DNA of 64,000 nucleotides from Ancylomarina longa (GTDB taxonomy: Bacteria; Bacteroidota; Bacteroidia; Bacteroidales; Marinifilaceae), in contig NZ_RJJX01000006.1 of NCBI RefSeq assembly GCF_003996985.1, positions 124,001 through 188,000 on the forward strand, written 5' to 3'. Each line of letters begins with the position of its first letter. The stretch's first letter is position 1. The notes beneath the pieces are model-generated. The model was not told the DNA's origin, did no database searches, and was given only the letters and a program-made list of their open reading frames with translations. Made by a program: the position numbers and the translations under genes. Of the stretch, positions 53,853 through 63,978 are shown one piece after another.

Positions 53853-54572
53853 ATGAAAATTCTAAAAAAATCAGCAAGCATTTTTCTGCTTTTTGTTTGT
53901 AGTATGTTTTTGGCAAGCCCTGCAATTGCTGATGGTATCCGTGGAAACGGAAATGTACAAACCCAAAATAGAGAAGTAGGCGAATTTGATGGGGTAAAGG
54001 TGAATGGCGCTTTTACAATTTATCTGATACAAGACGACAGCTATAGTTTAAAAATAGTTGCTGACGAAAATCTAATGGAGGTAATTAAAACCAAGGTAAA
54101 GGGCGATGTTTTGTATATCTCTACTGAAAAAACCATTTACAAATCGAAAGAATTGAAATTATATATTGGCTTTAAACATTTAAGCGAAATAAAAGCCAAT
54201 GGAGCAATCTCCTTAAAGAGTGATCAGGCATTACGTTTCGATGAATTGGATATTGAAATCAACGGAGCTTCCTCTGCCGATTTAGAGCTTTCGGCCAACC
54301 GATTGGCAATTGATAATAGCGGGGCTTCCTCGATTAAGCTAGCGGGTAAAGTCGAGGACTTGTCTATTAATATTTCGGGAGCCGGTAGTGTAAATGCGAT
54401 CAATTTAAAAGCAAAGAAAGGTGATATCGATATTAGTGGAGTTGGAAGCGGAAAAGTTTATGTGGAGGAGCAATTGCGCGTAAGTATTTCGGGCATCGGT
54501 TCGGTAAAATATAAAGGGGATCCAAGAATTACCAGCGATATTTCCTTCCTGGGGAGTATTAAAAAATATTAG
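53853..54572 (+). CDS. GIN-domain (DUF2807) secreted protein
   Basis: The 239-residue protein has a signal peptide (about 1-26, ending SPAIA) and the DUF2807/GIN repeat pattern of a right-handed beta-helix-like head. FDGVKVNGAFTIYLIQ (about 44-59) and many repeated turns such as INGASSADLELSA, ISGAGSVNA and ISGVGSGKV are seen. Members are annotated as putative adhesin heads in Bacteroidota. Function is unproven. The gene stands alone between the repeat cluster and a bidirectional terminator. Confidence 0.82.
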   Translation: MKILKKSASIFLLFVCSMFLASPAIADGIRGNGNVQTQNREVGEFDGVKVNGAFTIYLIQDDSYSLKIVADENLMEVIKTKVKGDVLYISTEKTIYKSKELKLYIGFKHLSEIKANGAISLKSDQALRFDELDIEINGASSADLELSANRLAIDNSGASSIKLAGKVEDLSINISGAGSVNAINLKAKKGDIDISGVGSGKVYVEEQLRVSISGIGSVKYKGDPRITSDISFLGSIKKY

Positions 54573-54598
54573 ACAGGGAGCAGTTCACAGATCGTAAT

Positions 54599-54634
54599 AA
54601 AAAACACCATGCAGAATTCTGCATGGTGTTTTTT
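54599..54634. terminator. Bidirectional terminator
   Basis: A perfect 36-bp palindrome, AAAAAACACCATGCAGAA and its complement, is centred at 54616/54617, between convergent genes. Confidence 0.9.
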
Positions 54635-54674
54635 AATCTGCACTCCTCTGTACTATTGAACAGATTTGCTTGAA

Positions 54675-57600
54675 TTAAAGCTTTTTCTTGTAGCCGATCA
54701 CAGCATTCGACACTGCACGGGGTTCGGGGGCAAGTGCATAAATATTAGTTTCGTACTTAGAATTGTAAGGTGAAATGTTCAGCGTAGTACCATCAACAAC
54801 TAATGTGGAGCTGCCTCCCGGATCAAATCCCATCGCCTTTTGGATGCCATGCTTTTTTAATATCGCAGCCATGTCGAAATGCGTAGCACCTACCGATTCC
54901 CTTATCCTTCCATTAATGGTAAGCACAAATAAATTTTCTTTCTGATCGATACCAACAGCAATTTTAGGACCCCGCATGTCGGTAAAATCAAGGCGTGCTG
55001 CCTGGGTTTTTATAGAATTGCTCTTCTTCCATCCTTCCTGTTCCATATCTATACAAACTTCGCCTTTATCCAGCAGTAGTGGACCGGCTTCTACAGCATG
55101 CCGAATGTTTTCCAATCCATTCAGTTTTATACTGACTGCATTATCTGTTTTAGGTAGGATATTATTCCAAAGTTTTTGAGGAATACAGAGTGTTAATCCT
55201 ACTGGAATCTGGTAAACTTCTTCCTCTCCTGTTATTACTTCCTTTATGATATTTCCAGCCAAACGAATAATCATACAGTCCTTTGCCGGAATGGTTTCCT
55301 TATCATACATCAAATCGAAATAGGAAGCTTCTTCAGCATTCCATTGATTGTAATTCTCTTTGGGAAATACTACCTGCTGATTTCCAAAATCAACTTGTAT
55401 GCCACTGGAACAGTTGACCCGCTTAATATCAATACTACCATCATCGTAAATTATCAATGCGGGCTTATTGAAAAGGGCTGCACTCCTTACCTCTCCATCT
55501 GCAATGAGTAAACCCAATGGAGAACCGATGTAAGATTCGGATAATCCCAACTTACCAACCAATTCAGGGTTTAAAATATATCCACCATTCCATGCAATTT
55601 TCACATCTGCCTGATTCAACTTCTCAAATTCTTCAACAAACTGTGTCACGGTTTTCGTATTGGCCGCACTTCTTGTTGCAAAATGCCATTCCTGCGGGTT
55701 GTGCTCCCTATTGGCTTTTGCTATCACCCCATTCCAGGGATTGCCATCCTCGTATATACCGGTGGTGTAATTGTATTCCACATCTGGTTTCTCCTTTTCG
55801 GATGAAGAGATATTTGTCAAAACCTGACGTAGTGGTGATCCCTTGGTTTGGGCATCTTCGCGAATGTATTCAAACACCTTAGCTTCCCCTAGCTTATCAC
55901 ACAAAGCACGAAATGACGCTGAGTGCAATAGGTCGGAAAAATCTTTGGCAGTTTGTATAGGAGTAGGATACGACAGAGTGGTTCGCACCCCGGCTGGTGC
56001 AAATTGAATGTATCCTGTATGATTGGGAATTCCCATGATATTTGCCGCCATTTCGGTGGTAACCATACCTATATGAAATCGGTCCATATCTAAAATATCA
56101 GTCATGAAAGCAGCATTTCTACGATTGGAAATGAGATATCCTCCCTCCTCCTTGATATTCCTCAAAATAGAAATGGCTTCCTGTCCCATTTGTGGAATAT
56201 GGATGCCGACTGTGAGAGTTTCTATGGCAATTATTTGCAATACTTTTTCTTCATAAAGCAATTTTAATTCCTGATCAAATCCCGATTCAATAAATTCCTG
56301 AATATCACTTGCAGTTGACCAATTCGTTTGGGCTTGTTCTGGTGCAAAAACAAATATTCCGGCCAGCTGATTTTTCTGTAAGTCTTCCAAATTAATAGTT
56401 TCGTGCATCTGAATATTTAATCTGCTCTTTATCGAATTCAGCACGAAATATTCCAACTCATATTTTACGAACTTACCTGGAAAGTAAGCAATCGGAACAT
56501 TTAATTTCAATTTTTGAAATAGAAAGGATCTGTCATCAATAGAGATTGAAGAACAGGAAGTCAATTGAGAAAGTGCCAGATTTTTATCGAGAAAAAAACG
56601 AGCAGCTCCATCTACTTTTCGCCCCAAATTAGAGGGAATATATTCAGATTTTATCAGGTTCACCATTCCTGATAATTCCTGGTGTGTGAATTCCTGATAA
56701 GGATAGGCATACTTATTCCGATGTCGATAGGCGAAGGAATGATCGTGCCTCACTTCCAACTCCCCATCTCGAATGGTAAATAAATTATCTACCGCATTAT
56801 AAAAATTATGAATTTGTTCTTTGCTGAGTTCCTCCAAATTGGGATGGTCATCGATTTGTTTTTTGGCAAAATAAAAAGTACCACCTCTTATTTCTTGTTC
56901 CTCTGTTCGAAAAGCACTTGGATCAATCAGGGACTTTAATCTCAGCATATATGCCAATCGCCCATAACCCGGAAGATAATGTCTGTTTTTCGATGCCAGT
57001 AAAGCCTCAATATCCTCATTATTGAAATTAACCTTCTTCCGATAAGCATCCAACAATCTGCGCACATGCAAGCTATTTTGTCCGTTTGGCTTTAGCTGAT
57101 AAAAAAGCTGATGCAGGATTCTGTCGATATTCGCATTTAATGCCGGGATACTGTACCGCCTCTCCAACACTTTTTTATTGTGCATCACATCCCGATAATG
57201 CAAATGGGGAAAGAATACTTTTTCGATAACTTCCTGCACATGAGCATCCGTTATATTTCTACCGGTAAATTCTATTACACGCAAGCGATCTTTTTCGGGT
57301 AAATGCTCCCCTATAACTTCGGCATACACATTCTCTGGCTGGTAGCGGCGGCAAAAAATAGGTACTCCGGCAGCTGCAGCTTCAATAATGGGAAGTCCTC
57401 TGCCTTCCGTTTTTGATGGTAATAATATTAATGATGAAATACTGTATAATTCCGGTATTCCAATTGGGTTTTCGAAATGCTCTTTGAATCTATCTTTATC
57501 CATCTCACTAAAAAGGAATCCTAAATAAATTCTCTTCCGTAAACTTCTGTCTATCTCATGAAGGAGAGTATCGAATCGCTGTAATAATTTTTGAAAATAA

Positions 57601-58838
57601 GGGTATTGACCACTAGGGATGGGACCTGTAATCAATATGGTAATTTTTAAATCATCTGATTCTTTCAGCTTTGTTTTAAGGCTTTCTACTTCTAATATTT
57701 TTAGGAGTAAATCAAAATTGACTTCGATTCTTTTTCTCGAGATAACACGGGTTGGTTGCAAGAAAATAATGTTCTCGCTAAGGAACTTATGCATGGCCTT
57801 TGTTTTATAGCCAATGTAAATAGGTTCCGGTTTTTTCCTGTTTACTAATTTGTATTTCAAAACATCCTTCACCGAATAGCTTACTAATGCTTTTTTATGG
57901 TAGCGACTCAGCATTTTCTCCATCTGGTAAAGCGCCTCAATACGTTTTCTTTTGTCGATATTTGAATATTCCCTACTATCTACGGCAGTACCAATTTCAC
58001 ACACATTGGCGGGATTGTGTCCTTTTTTATTAATCAGATGTTCGTTTTGTTTGCGATTAATATTCACATTAATCCACGAACGTGATTCCCATGGATATAA
58101 AACCTCTAACAGTGAAAAAAATTCGCCAAGGTGTGAATTCGTGAAAAAGAAATCTCTCGGACCTTTCTTTAAACCATTGGTTTCTCTGTCTATTTTAGAA
58201 TTACCACCCTCCCAATAAAAGTCATGGTTATTATTGATTACGGGAATCCCCATAAATTCGGAAACCAAAACACTTGCTAAAGCCAGTGCTACATTTCCAG
58301 GATTGGAACAAACATTGATAAGATAGAGTAAACCAATATTATTGTCCTCAATATACTTCCCCAACTCACCGCATATCTGTAATGTTTGATCCCAAAATTT
58401 TAAAATAAGATCATTATAGGTTTTACTTCCTCTTTCCAACTTAGTAAAAAAGAAATCTTTATACAGCGACCAATCGTCAAATCCTTGCATGGCTTCCATG
58501 CAGAAGGTTTTACTTCTGGGATCTCTGATCTTTTTAGCTTCCGGATAAATTTTTCCGGCTATATAGTGAACGGGCAAATCTTCACCAATATGATAACGGA
58601 AGGTTTTGGCATATTTCTCTATTTCTATACTTACCCCATCAATAGAAAAGTAAAAGGTGAGAAAAGCAATTCCCTTTTTCTGAATATTGTTTTTGAAGTC
58701 GTTATAAGAACGGTGGAATTCAACAACAGGTATAGGCTTATTCTCCTTAAATTTATCGATAAACAATCCCAAATCAAACCAGGTATTAATGCTTTCTGCT
58801 TTCAATAAATCCATCATTTTCTCTGCGGTATTCTTCAT
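54675..58838 (-). CDS. Glycosyltransferase fused to a phosphodiester glycosidase domain
   Basis: The 1387-residue protein starts with a GT-B-like region (about 1-250, with PGNVALALASVLVSEFMGIP) and a GT1/GT4-like donor domain (about 320-560). The latter contains the E-x7-E motif in EGRGLPIIEAAAAG (about 473-486), as in retaining glycosyltransferases. A central region (about 600-1050) was not assigned. The end (about 1090-1380) resembles the NAGPA/DUF2233 phosphodiester glycosidase fold, including NGGYILNPEL and FDPGGSSTLVVDG. No signal peptide is visible. The combination could build and trim a sugar phosphodiester, but that is speculation. Confidence 0.72.
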   Translation of the reverse strand: MKNTAEKMMDLLKAESINTWFDLGLFIDKFKENKPIPVVEFHRSYNDFKNNIQKKGIAFLTFYFSIDGVSIEIEKYAKTFRYHIGEDLPVHYIAGKIYPEAKKIRDPRSKTFCMEAMQGFDDWSLYKDFFFTKLERGSKTYNDLILKFWDQTLQICGELGKYIEDNNIGLLYLINVCSNPGNVALALASVLVSEFMGIPVINNNHDFYWEGGNSKIDRETNGLKKGPRDFFFTNSHLGEFFSLLEVLYPWESRSWINVNINRKQNEHLINKKGHNPANVCEIGTAVDSREYSNIDKRKRIEALYQMEKMLSRYHKKALVSYSVKDVLKYKLVNRKKPEPIYIGYKTKAMHKFLSENIIFLQPTRVISRKRIEVNFDLLLKILEVESLKTKLKESDDLKITILITGPIPSGQYPYFQKLLQRFDTLLHEIDRSLRKRIYLGFLFSEMDKDRFKEHFENPIGIPELYSISSLILLPSKTEGRGLPIIEAAAAGVPIFCRRYQPENVYAEVIGEHLPEKDRLRVIEFTGRNITDAHVQEVIEKVFFPHLHYRDVMHNKKVLERRYSIPALNANIDRILHQLFYQLKPNGQNSLHVRRLLDAYRKKVNFNNEDIEALLASKNRHYLPGYGRLAYMLRLKSLIDPSAFRTEEQEIRGGTFYFAKKQIDDHPNLEELSKEQIHNFYNAVDNLFTIRDGELEVRHDHSFAYRHRNKYAYPYQEFTHQELSGMVNLIKSEYIPSNLGRKVDGAARFFLDKNLALSQLTSCSSISIDDRSFLFQKLKLNVPIAYFPGKFVKYELEYFVLNSIKSRLNIQMHETINLEDLQKNQLAGIFVFAPEQAQTNWSTASDIQEFIESGFDQELKLLYEEKVLQIIAIETLTVGIHIPQMGQEAISILRNIKEEGGYLISNRRNAAFMTDILDMDRFHIGMVTTEMAANIMGIPNHTGYIQFAPAGVRTTLSYPTPIQTAKDFSDLLHSASFRALCDKLGEAKVFEYIREDAQTKGSPLRQVLTNISSSEKEKPDVEYNYTTGIYEDGNPWNGVIAKANREHNPQEWHFATRSAANTKTVTQFVEEFEKLNQADVKIAWNGGYILNPELVGKLGLSESYIGSPLGLLIADGEVRSAALFNKPALIIYDDGSIDIKRVNCSSGIQVDFGNQQVVFPKENYNQWNAEEASYFDLMYDKETIPAKDCMIIRLAGNIIKEVITGEEEVYQIPVGLTLCIPQKLWNNILPKTDNAVSIKLNGLENIRHAVEAGPLLLDKGEVCIDMEQEGWKKSNSIKTQAARLDFTDMRGPKIAVGIDQKENLFVLTINGRIRESVGATHFDMAAILKKHGIQKAMGFDPGGSSTLVVDGTTLNISPYNSKYETNIYALAPEPRAVSNAVIGYKKKL

Positions 58839-58999
58839 AAATCAAATGCTAAAATTGAACTTTTTATTTAGGTTCATTTAATTTACAAAATTCTGTTAAA
58901 TGGATCATTAGAAATCATTACAAAAAATTGAATTGCAAGTAAGATAGATGGTGAAGCCAAAAATGCTTCTTACCTTTACAGCTGTACAAACAATAAGAA

Positions 59000-59428
59000 A
59001 TGACAACAAAACTCTTTTTACGAAATATACTTTGGGCGTTGCTTATTTTTATTCTATGCTCTGTCCCTGGAGATGATCTTCCTAAATCTTCATTATTTAA
59101 CCTTCCCTACTTCGATAAAATGGTACATTTTGGGATGTTTTTTGTAATGGGAATATTTCTCCTTGCAGAGTTGAGCTATCAAACCAATCTCAGTAAATTT
59201 AAAATGATTGGTATTGCACTTTTTTTAATCGCTGCTTATGGTGCTTTAATAGAATATCTACAGCAAAATTATTTCATCCACAGAAGTGGTGATTATTGGG
59301 ACTTATCTGCTGATATTTTAGGAGGGATCGTTGCAGTTATTCTGTATCCTTGGTTGAAAAAACAAAAGGACCTGCTATTAAATAGCAAGCCCTTTAAAAA
59401 TATATCTTTTCTGAAAAAAATTCTATAA
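59000..59428 (+). CDS. VanZ-like membrane protein
   Basis: The 142-residue protein has four predicted membrane helices and the VanZ hallmarks PYFDKMVHFGMFFVMGI (about 34-50), an intramembrane ALIEYLQQ (about 83-90), and RSGDYWDLSADILGG (about 97-111) with Asp positions typical of the family. The function of VanZ-like proteins outside teicoplanin resistance is unknown. Its 3' end overlaps the convergent Rrf2 gene by 6 bp. Confidence 0.85.
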   Translation: MTTKLFLRNILWALLIFILCSVPGDDLPKSSLFNLPYFDKMVHFGMFFVMGIFLLAELSYQTNLSKFKMIGIALFLIAAYGALIEYLQQNYFIHRSGDYWDLSADILGGIVAVILYPWLKKQKDLLLNSKPFKNISFLKKIL

Positions 59429-59866
59429 ACTAATATACTCCTTTGTATTTTCCATTTCGGTAATCAATTGACCAATTGTTTTACCATTAAATAGATCATA
59501 GATACTCTGCCTAATACTACTAAATTGGTTATGAACAGGGCAAGGGTGTTGATTATTTGTTCCGGTTTTACAAGGTCGCATACCTATCAAACAATTTTCA
59601 AACATATCCATTCCATCCACTATTTCAACAATATTCATGAGTGTAATCTCTTCTGGTTTTTTACCCATACCAAAACCACCATGTGGTCCTTTTGTTGAAG
59701 TTAGTAATTTTTGTCTGGCTAAGCTTTGTAATATTTTACCCAAAAAAGGAGTTGGTATTTCTAAATCTTCAGCAATTTTTTTTATGCCTATTTTATTGCC
59801 ATCATTAGCATTTATAGACAAATAAATTACGGAGCGAATTGCATATTTACAAGTATTCGAAAGCAT
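59423..59866 (-). CDS. Rrf2-family transcriptional regulator
   Basis: The 147-residue protein has an N-terminal winged helix: KYAIRSVIYLSI (about 7-18), LEIPTPFLGKILQSLARQKLL (broken here at natural boundaries) and GPHGGFGMG. A Cys cluster (CLIGMRPC, then a Cys-Pro nine residues later) could hold an iron-sulfur cluster as in IscR/NsrR-type members, but ligand identity is unproven. It would sense redox or nitric oxide stress. No isc/suf operon is adjacent. Confidence 0.87.
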   Translation of the reverse strand: MLSNTCKYAIRSVIYLSINANDGNKIGIKKIAEDLEIPTPFLGKILQSLARQKLLTSTKGPHGGFGMGKKPEEITLMNIVEIVDGMDMFENCLIGMRPCKTGTNNQHPCPVHNQFSSIRQSIYDLFNGKTIGQLITEMENTKEYISL

Positions 59867-59993
59867 CTTAATTCTTTAATTTAACAAACACATTTATCTA
59901 ACAACAAGGCAAATATAATAATAAATACAGCTAATAAAGCATCTTTAATTCTTTAATTCCTTATTTATTATGATTCTTCTATTAACTTAAATA

Positions 59994-60428
59994 TTATGAA
60001 ATAGCTATTTTATCAATTCTTTTTTGATGACGGCCTCCTTCAAATTCTGATTCTAAAAAAACCTTTACAATATTTTCTGCTTCCTCGTAACTCACAAATC
60101 TAGCAGGTATACCACATACATTTGCATTATTATGTGCTCTAGCAAGACTTGCAATTTCAGCAGTCCAACATAAAGCTGCTCGTATCTTTTGATGCTTATT
60201 GGCAGTCATTGTAATACCGTTTCCACTTCCACACAAAGTAAAACCAAATACGAAATCACCATTCTCTACTGCTTCAGCTAATGGATGAGCAGTATCCGGA
60301 TAATCCATACTTTCTTCCGAATTAGTTCCAAAATCCTTTACTTCATATCCTTCAGATATTAAATAGGCAACCAATTTATTTTTGTACAGAAAACCTGCAT
60401 GATCCGAAGCTATCGCTATTTTTACCAT
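59994..60428 (-). CDS. rpiB: Ribose-5-phosphate isomerase B
   Basis: The 144-residue enzyme interconverts ribose-5-phosphate and ribulose-5-phosphate. The signature starts IASDHAGFLYKN (about 5-16). The active-site Cys/Thr region reads GFTLCGSGNGITMTANK (about 63-79), where Cys is the general base of the RpiB class. RAHNNANVCGIPARF and the phosphate-binding Arg-rich tail (GGRHQKRI) complete it. It stands at the edge of the gene-free region and is the last gene of the leftward minus-strand run. Confidence 0.92.
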   Translation of the reverse strand: MVKIAIASDHAGFLYKNKLVAYLISEGYEVKDFGTNSEESMDYPDTAHPLAEAVENGDFVFGFTLCGSGNGITMTANKHQKIRAALCWTAEIASLARAHNNANVCGIPARFVSYEEAENIVKVFLESEFEGGRHQKRIDKIAIS

Positions 60429-61140
60429 TATTATTAGTTTAAAAAATCATCCATAAATCAATTAAATAACCGAATACAAAACTAAGGAAAATTACTTACT
60501 TGTATTCTGATTAATGAATATTCATATCTATTTACTTTCTTATTCCACACAGTAACATCTAACAATTAGCTTCTCGTAGTAAATTACTGTGTATCTATTA
60601 TCTAAATAAAGCTTTTGGCTTTATAAACATTTCTATTAACAATCCTTAAACAGACTGTTGATTTTTCCTTACTAAAATTTTGAATCTTTCCTTTGGTAGT
60701 TTGAATTTTACTTCTGTATAGAGAAAATGATTGTTTATAGCAATTTTATTTTTTACCAATGAACATACATGTTTCAACGGGTTTTCAACAATGTGTTAAT
60801 AGTAAAGAAGGCAAATTTTATTAAAAACAATTCTTATTAACAGCTTGTTGATAACACCCATATTTAATTGAATTACAATACTCCTAAATTAACACACCCT
60901 GTTAGTTTCCTGTTACTCGCTATTCAGTTTATTAAAAAGCAATAAACTGAATCAAGTCTTACCAACACTATTAACAGGATATCATTATCATCATGTTTTT
61001 TTAGAAATTTTAAAAAGAAAAATAATAATATTAGAGTTGTTGATAACAATGATATCAGCTAAAAATGAATTTAGATTTAAGATAGGAGATAACAAGAATA
61101 TTATTAGAATGTTTACTTAATTTTATTCTCTATTTTACTA
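60429..61140. other. AT-rich gene-free region, candidate oriC
   Basis: The 712-bp stretch between rpiB and the response regulator has no gene and is very AT-rich. DnaA-box-like 9-mers occur at 60834-60842 (TTATTAACA), 60846-60854 and 61038-61046 (both TGTTGATAA, complement TTATCAACA). One-mismatch relatives are at 60633-60641, 60794-60802 and 60968-60976. An 11-bp inverted repeat (TTCAGTTTATT/AATAAACTGAA) spans 60923-60951, and GATATCATT repeats in inverted order at 60978-60986 and 61048-61056. Gene strand bias switches here. Function as an origin is inferred. Confidence 0.55.
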
Positions 61141-61172
61141 TCTTGCATCATTCAAAAATCCATCGTGAAAAA

Positions 61173-61553
61173 ATGAATTGGGAGACGAAAAATTATTCTA
61201 TATTATTAGTTGAAGACAATAAGCTTAATCAAACAGTTGTGAAATTCACACTTAAAAGATTTGGTTACAATATTGATGTTGCTAATAATGGAATTGAAGC
61301 GATTGAAAAATATAAGGAAGGAAATTACGATTTTATCCTTATGGATATCATGATGCCAGAAATGGATGGCATGGAAGCTTCAAAAACTATTCGTAGTCTT
61401 GAAACAAATAGTCGGATTCCAATTATTGCTCTGACTGCTGATACCATGATAGCAAATGAAGAAAAATGCATTCAAAATGGAATGGACGGACATATTGCAA
61501 AGCCATTTGAAATCGATAATCTTTTTAAGATGTTGGAAAAATTGAATCTCTAA
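61173..61553 (+). CDS. CheY-like single-domain response regulator
   Basis: The ATG at 61173 gives 126 residues. A TTG ten codons upstream is unlikely. The receiver fold has the acidic pair LVEDNKLNQ (about 11-19), the phosphoacceptor Asp in FILMDIMMPEMDG (about 53-65), Thr in IALTADTMI and Lys in IAKPFE. There is no output domain. Sequences like this are often cut from hybrid kinases. The kinase encoded at 63115-63978 could be a partner, but it is not linked in an operon. Confidence 0.9.
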   Translation: MNWETKNYSILLVEDNKLNQTVVKFTLKRFGYNIDVANNGIEAIEKYKEGNYDFILMDIMMPEMDGMEASKTIRSLETNSRIPIIALTADTMIANEEKCIQNGMDGHIAKPFEIDNLFKMLEKLNL

Positions 61554-61678
61554 ATGGATTTTTCACTTCACGAAGCATAGCTTTTTTGTTACTACATTTG
61601 TCCTGATCTAACTTAGGAAGCTACAATTGAATTTTTAATAACATTAATGCTTCCTACTTTTATTGGTAATTTCGATTT

Positions 61679-62701
61679 ATGGATGACAATCTAGATATTC
61701 GCAGTCATAACTTTTCTGAAAAAGAAACTGAATTTGATTCTAAATTACGGCCTCTTGAATTTTCTGATTTTAGAGGACAAAAAAAAATAGTGGAGAATCT
61801 AAGCATTTTTGTTACAGCTGCAAAAATGAGAGAAGAAGCTTTGGATCATGTTCTGCTACATGGCCCTCCAGGTTTGGGAAAAACTACCTTATCAAATATT
61901 TTAGCCAATGAATTACAAGTTGGCTTAAAAGTAACTTCGGGTCCTGTATTGGATAAACCTGGAGATTTGGCTGGACTGCTTACAAATTTAGAAGTAAACG
62001 ATGTCTTGTTTATTGATGAAATTCATCGTTTAAGTCCGATTGTAGAGGAGTATTTATATTCTGCTATGGAAGACTTTAAAATTGATATAATGATTGATAA
62101 GGGGCCGGCTGCGCGATCCATACAGTTAGAATTAAATCCTTTTACATTAATTGGAGCAACTACCCGATCAGGATTACTTACTTCGCCACTTCGTGCTCGT
62201 TTCGGTATTAATTGTCATTTAGAGTATTACGATTTACCAGTGCTTACTAAAATAGTAGAGAGAAGTGCCGGTATTTTAAATGTGGAAATTACTCATGAAG
62301 CCGCCGGAGAAATTGCTTCCCGAAGTAGAGGAACACCACGAATTGTGAATGCACTCTTAAGAAGAGTTAGAGATTTTGCTCAAGTAAAAGGAAATGGTGC
62401 CATCGATATTGAAATTACTAAATTTTCTCTGGAAGCCTTAAATATCGATAAACATGGATTAGATGAAATGGATAACCGAATATTGAATACAATAATTGAT
62501 AAATTTAATGGTGGTCCTGTTGGAATTTCAACTATAGCAACTGCAGTGAGCGAAGACAGTGGAACCATTGAAGAGGTTTATGAACCATTTTTGATTAAAG
62601 AAGGATTTATTAAAAGAACTCCCAGAGGAAGGGAAGTAACTCCACTTGCTTATTCTCATTTAGGAAAAGATAGATTTAAAGATCCGGAGACTCTATTTTA
62701 G
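61679..62701 (+). CDS. ruvB: Holliday junction branch migration helicase RuvB
   Basis: The 340-residue AAA+ ATPase drives branch migration with RuvA. The Walker A motif is [11 protein letters not shown] (about 59-69), Walker B is [11 protein letters not shown] (about 105-115), followed by sensor 1 [10 protein letters not shown], the arginine finger region SPLRARFG and sensor 2 [19 protein letters not shown]. The C-terminal winged helix ends [13 protein letters not shown]. Length matches the family. Confidence 0.96.
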   Translation: MDDNLDIRSHNFSEKETEFDSKLRPLEFSDFRGQKKIVENLSIFVTAAKMREEALDHVLLHGPPGLGKTTLSNILANELQVGLKVTSGPVLDKPGDLAGLLTNLEVNDVLFIDEIHRLSPIVEEYLYSAMEDFKIDIMIDKGPAARSIQLELNPFTLIGATTRSGLLTSPLRARFGINCHLEYYDLPVLTKIVERSAGILNVEITHEAAGEIASRSRGTPRIVNALLRRVRDFAQVKGNGAIDIEITKFSLEALNIDKHGLDEMDNRILNTIIDKFNGGPVGISTIATAVSEDSGTIEEVYEPFLIKEGFIKRTPRGREVTPLAYSHLGKDRFKDPETLF

Positions 62702-62728
62702 TTGTTTTATATTTATTAAATATTTAAA

Positions 62729-63058
62729 ATGAAAAGAATTTTATTAGCTCTATATACTTTAGCTACAATTTTAATTATAGTGGGAGCACTATTTATTTTA
62801 CAAGGAGACAGTTATGGATCTGCTCTTTTAATTGGTGGTTTGGTATTAAATATTTTTTATCGTTTGCTTACTTTCGATTTTCCACAATTGAAAGTATTTA
62901 AAGTAAAATCAATATTCAAATTGGCTTCCATTTTCCTAATGATGGTTGCATGCATCTTATTTTTTACCAATTCTGATCAAAAGTTTAATTTATTAATTGT
63001 TTCAATTTTATCAGACACCTTTCTTAATTTTAAGGAAATTTCATTTAAGAAGAAATAG
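62729..63058 (+). CDS. Small four-helix membrane protein, function unknown
   Basis: The 109-residue protein has about four membrane helices (near 3-20, 30-48, 62-80, 85-100) and a basic C-terminal tail (FKEISFKKK). It superficially resembles GldL-type membrane segments of gliding/secretion proteins, but no specific motif supports that. It follows ruvB by 27 bp on the same strand. Confidence 0.6.
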   Translation: MKRILLALYTLATILIIVGALFILQGDSYGSALLIGGLVLNIFYRLLTFDFPQLKVFKVKSIFKLASIFLMMVACILFFTNSDQKFNLLIVSILSDTFLNFKEISFKKK

Positions 63059-63090
63059 AAAAAGGAGCTTGTGACCAGCAAGCTCCTTTA
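63059..63090. terminator. Bidirectional terminator
   Basis: The 11-bp stem AAAGGAGCTTG/CAAGCTCCTTT (63061-63071 with 63079-63089) lies between convergent genes. The minus strand continues into T-rich sequence. Confidence 0.85.
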
Positions 63091-63114
63091 AAATCCCTAG
63101 TAATTTTTCTTTTT

Positions 63115-63978
63115 TCAAATAGCAATATTCTTATCAGAATTTGATAAAGAATATATATTGTTAATATTGTTTTTTAGTATAATTTCTAATTTTTCATTCA
63201 GAACTACATTAGTTTCTGAAATTTTAAGCGGAATGGTGAAGTAGAAAATAGAACCTAATCCCAATCCGGAATCAATATGTAGGTTACCACCCAATACAGT
63301 AGTCAATTCTTTACATAGGCTTAATCCTAAACCTGCTCCCGAATATATTCGGGTATAAGAATTATCCACCTGAGTGAATTTTTTAAAAATCGTTTCTTGT
63401 TGTTCTTTACCTATTCCTGGTCCGGTATCCTTTACGTAAAAAAGTAGGGTATATCGATCCTGAATAGCAAAGCCAAAGTCAATATCTCCTTTTTCAGTAA
63501 ACTTAACAGCATTGTCAAGGAGATAGGTAAGTAATTTAAGTAATTTTATAGAGTCTGTAAATATTTTTAAATCAGAAAGATCTTCTGTAAATCTCAAATT
63601 GATATTTTTTCTCGATTCATTTATTTTTTGTTCAAAAATAGAATAAAGTTTAATTAATAAGGTATGCGTATTTACTTCTGATTCGGTGTATTCTAAAGCC
63701 CCACTTTCAAGTTGGGATAATTCAAGAATTCGATTAAACAAATTCAATAATTCTTTACTGCTTGATGTTAAAATATTTGTGAATTCATTACGTTCTTCTT
63801 TCGAAAGAGAATCATCTCGAAGTAATTCTGATGCACCAACAATGGCATTCATTGGTGTACGAATTTCATGCGACATATTGGCCAAAAAAGAATTTTTCAA
63901 CTCTTCGGTTTTTTTAACCTTTGCCTCGGCTTCTTTCAATAATCGTTCAAGCTGTTTATATGTTGGACGTTTCTCCAT
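63115..63978 (-). CDS. Histidine kinase lacking a recognisable sensor domain
   Basis: The 287-residue protein starts with a short coiled coil (QLERLLKEAEAKVKKTEEL) directly followed by HisKA, with phospho-His in LANMSHEIRTPMNAIVG (about 33-49), and HATPase (about 120-250) with LLDNAVKFT, VKDTGPGIG and GAGLGLSLC. A 35-residue tail follows. It has no membrane helix. The compact form resembles the catalytic core of hybrid kinases. The single-domain receiver at 61173-61553 may be a partner. The start at 63978 is inside the window, so the gene appears complete. Confidence 0.87.
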   Translation of the reverse strand: MEKRPTYKQLERLLKEAEAKVKKTEELKNSFLANMSHEIRTPMNAIVGASELLRDDSLSKEERNEFTNILTSSSKELLNLFNRILELSQLESGALEYTESEVNTHTLLIKLYSIFEQKINESRKNINLRFTEDLSDLKIFTDSIKLLKLLTYLLDNAVKFTEKGDIDFGFAIQDRYTLLFYVKDTGPGIGKEQQETIFKKFTQVDNSYTRIYSGAGLGLSLCKELTTVLGGNLHIDSGLGLGSIFYFTIPLKISETNVVLNEKLEIILKNNINNIYSLSNSDKNIAI

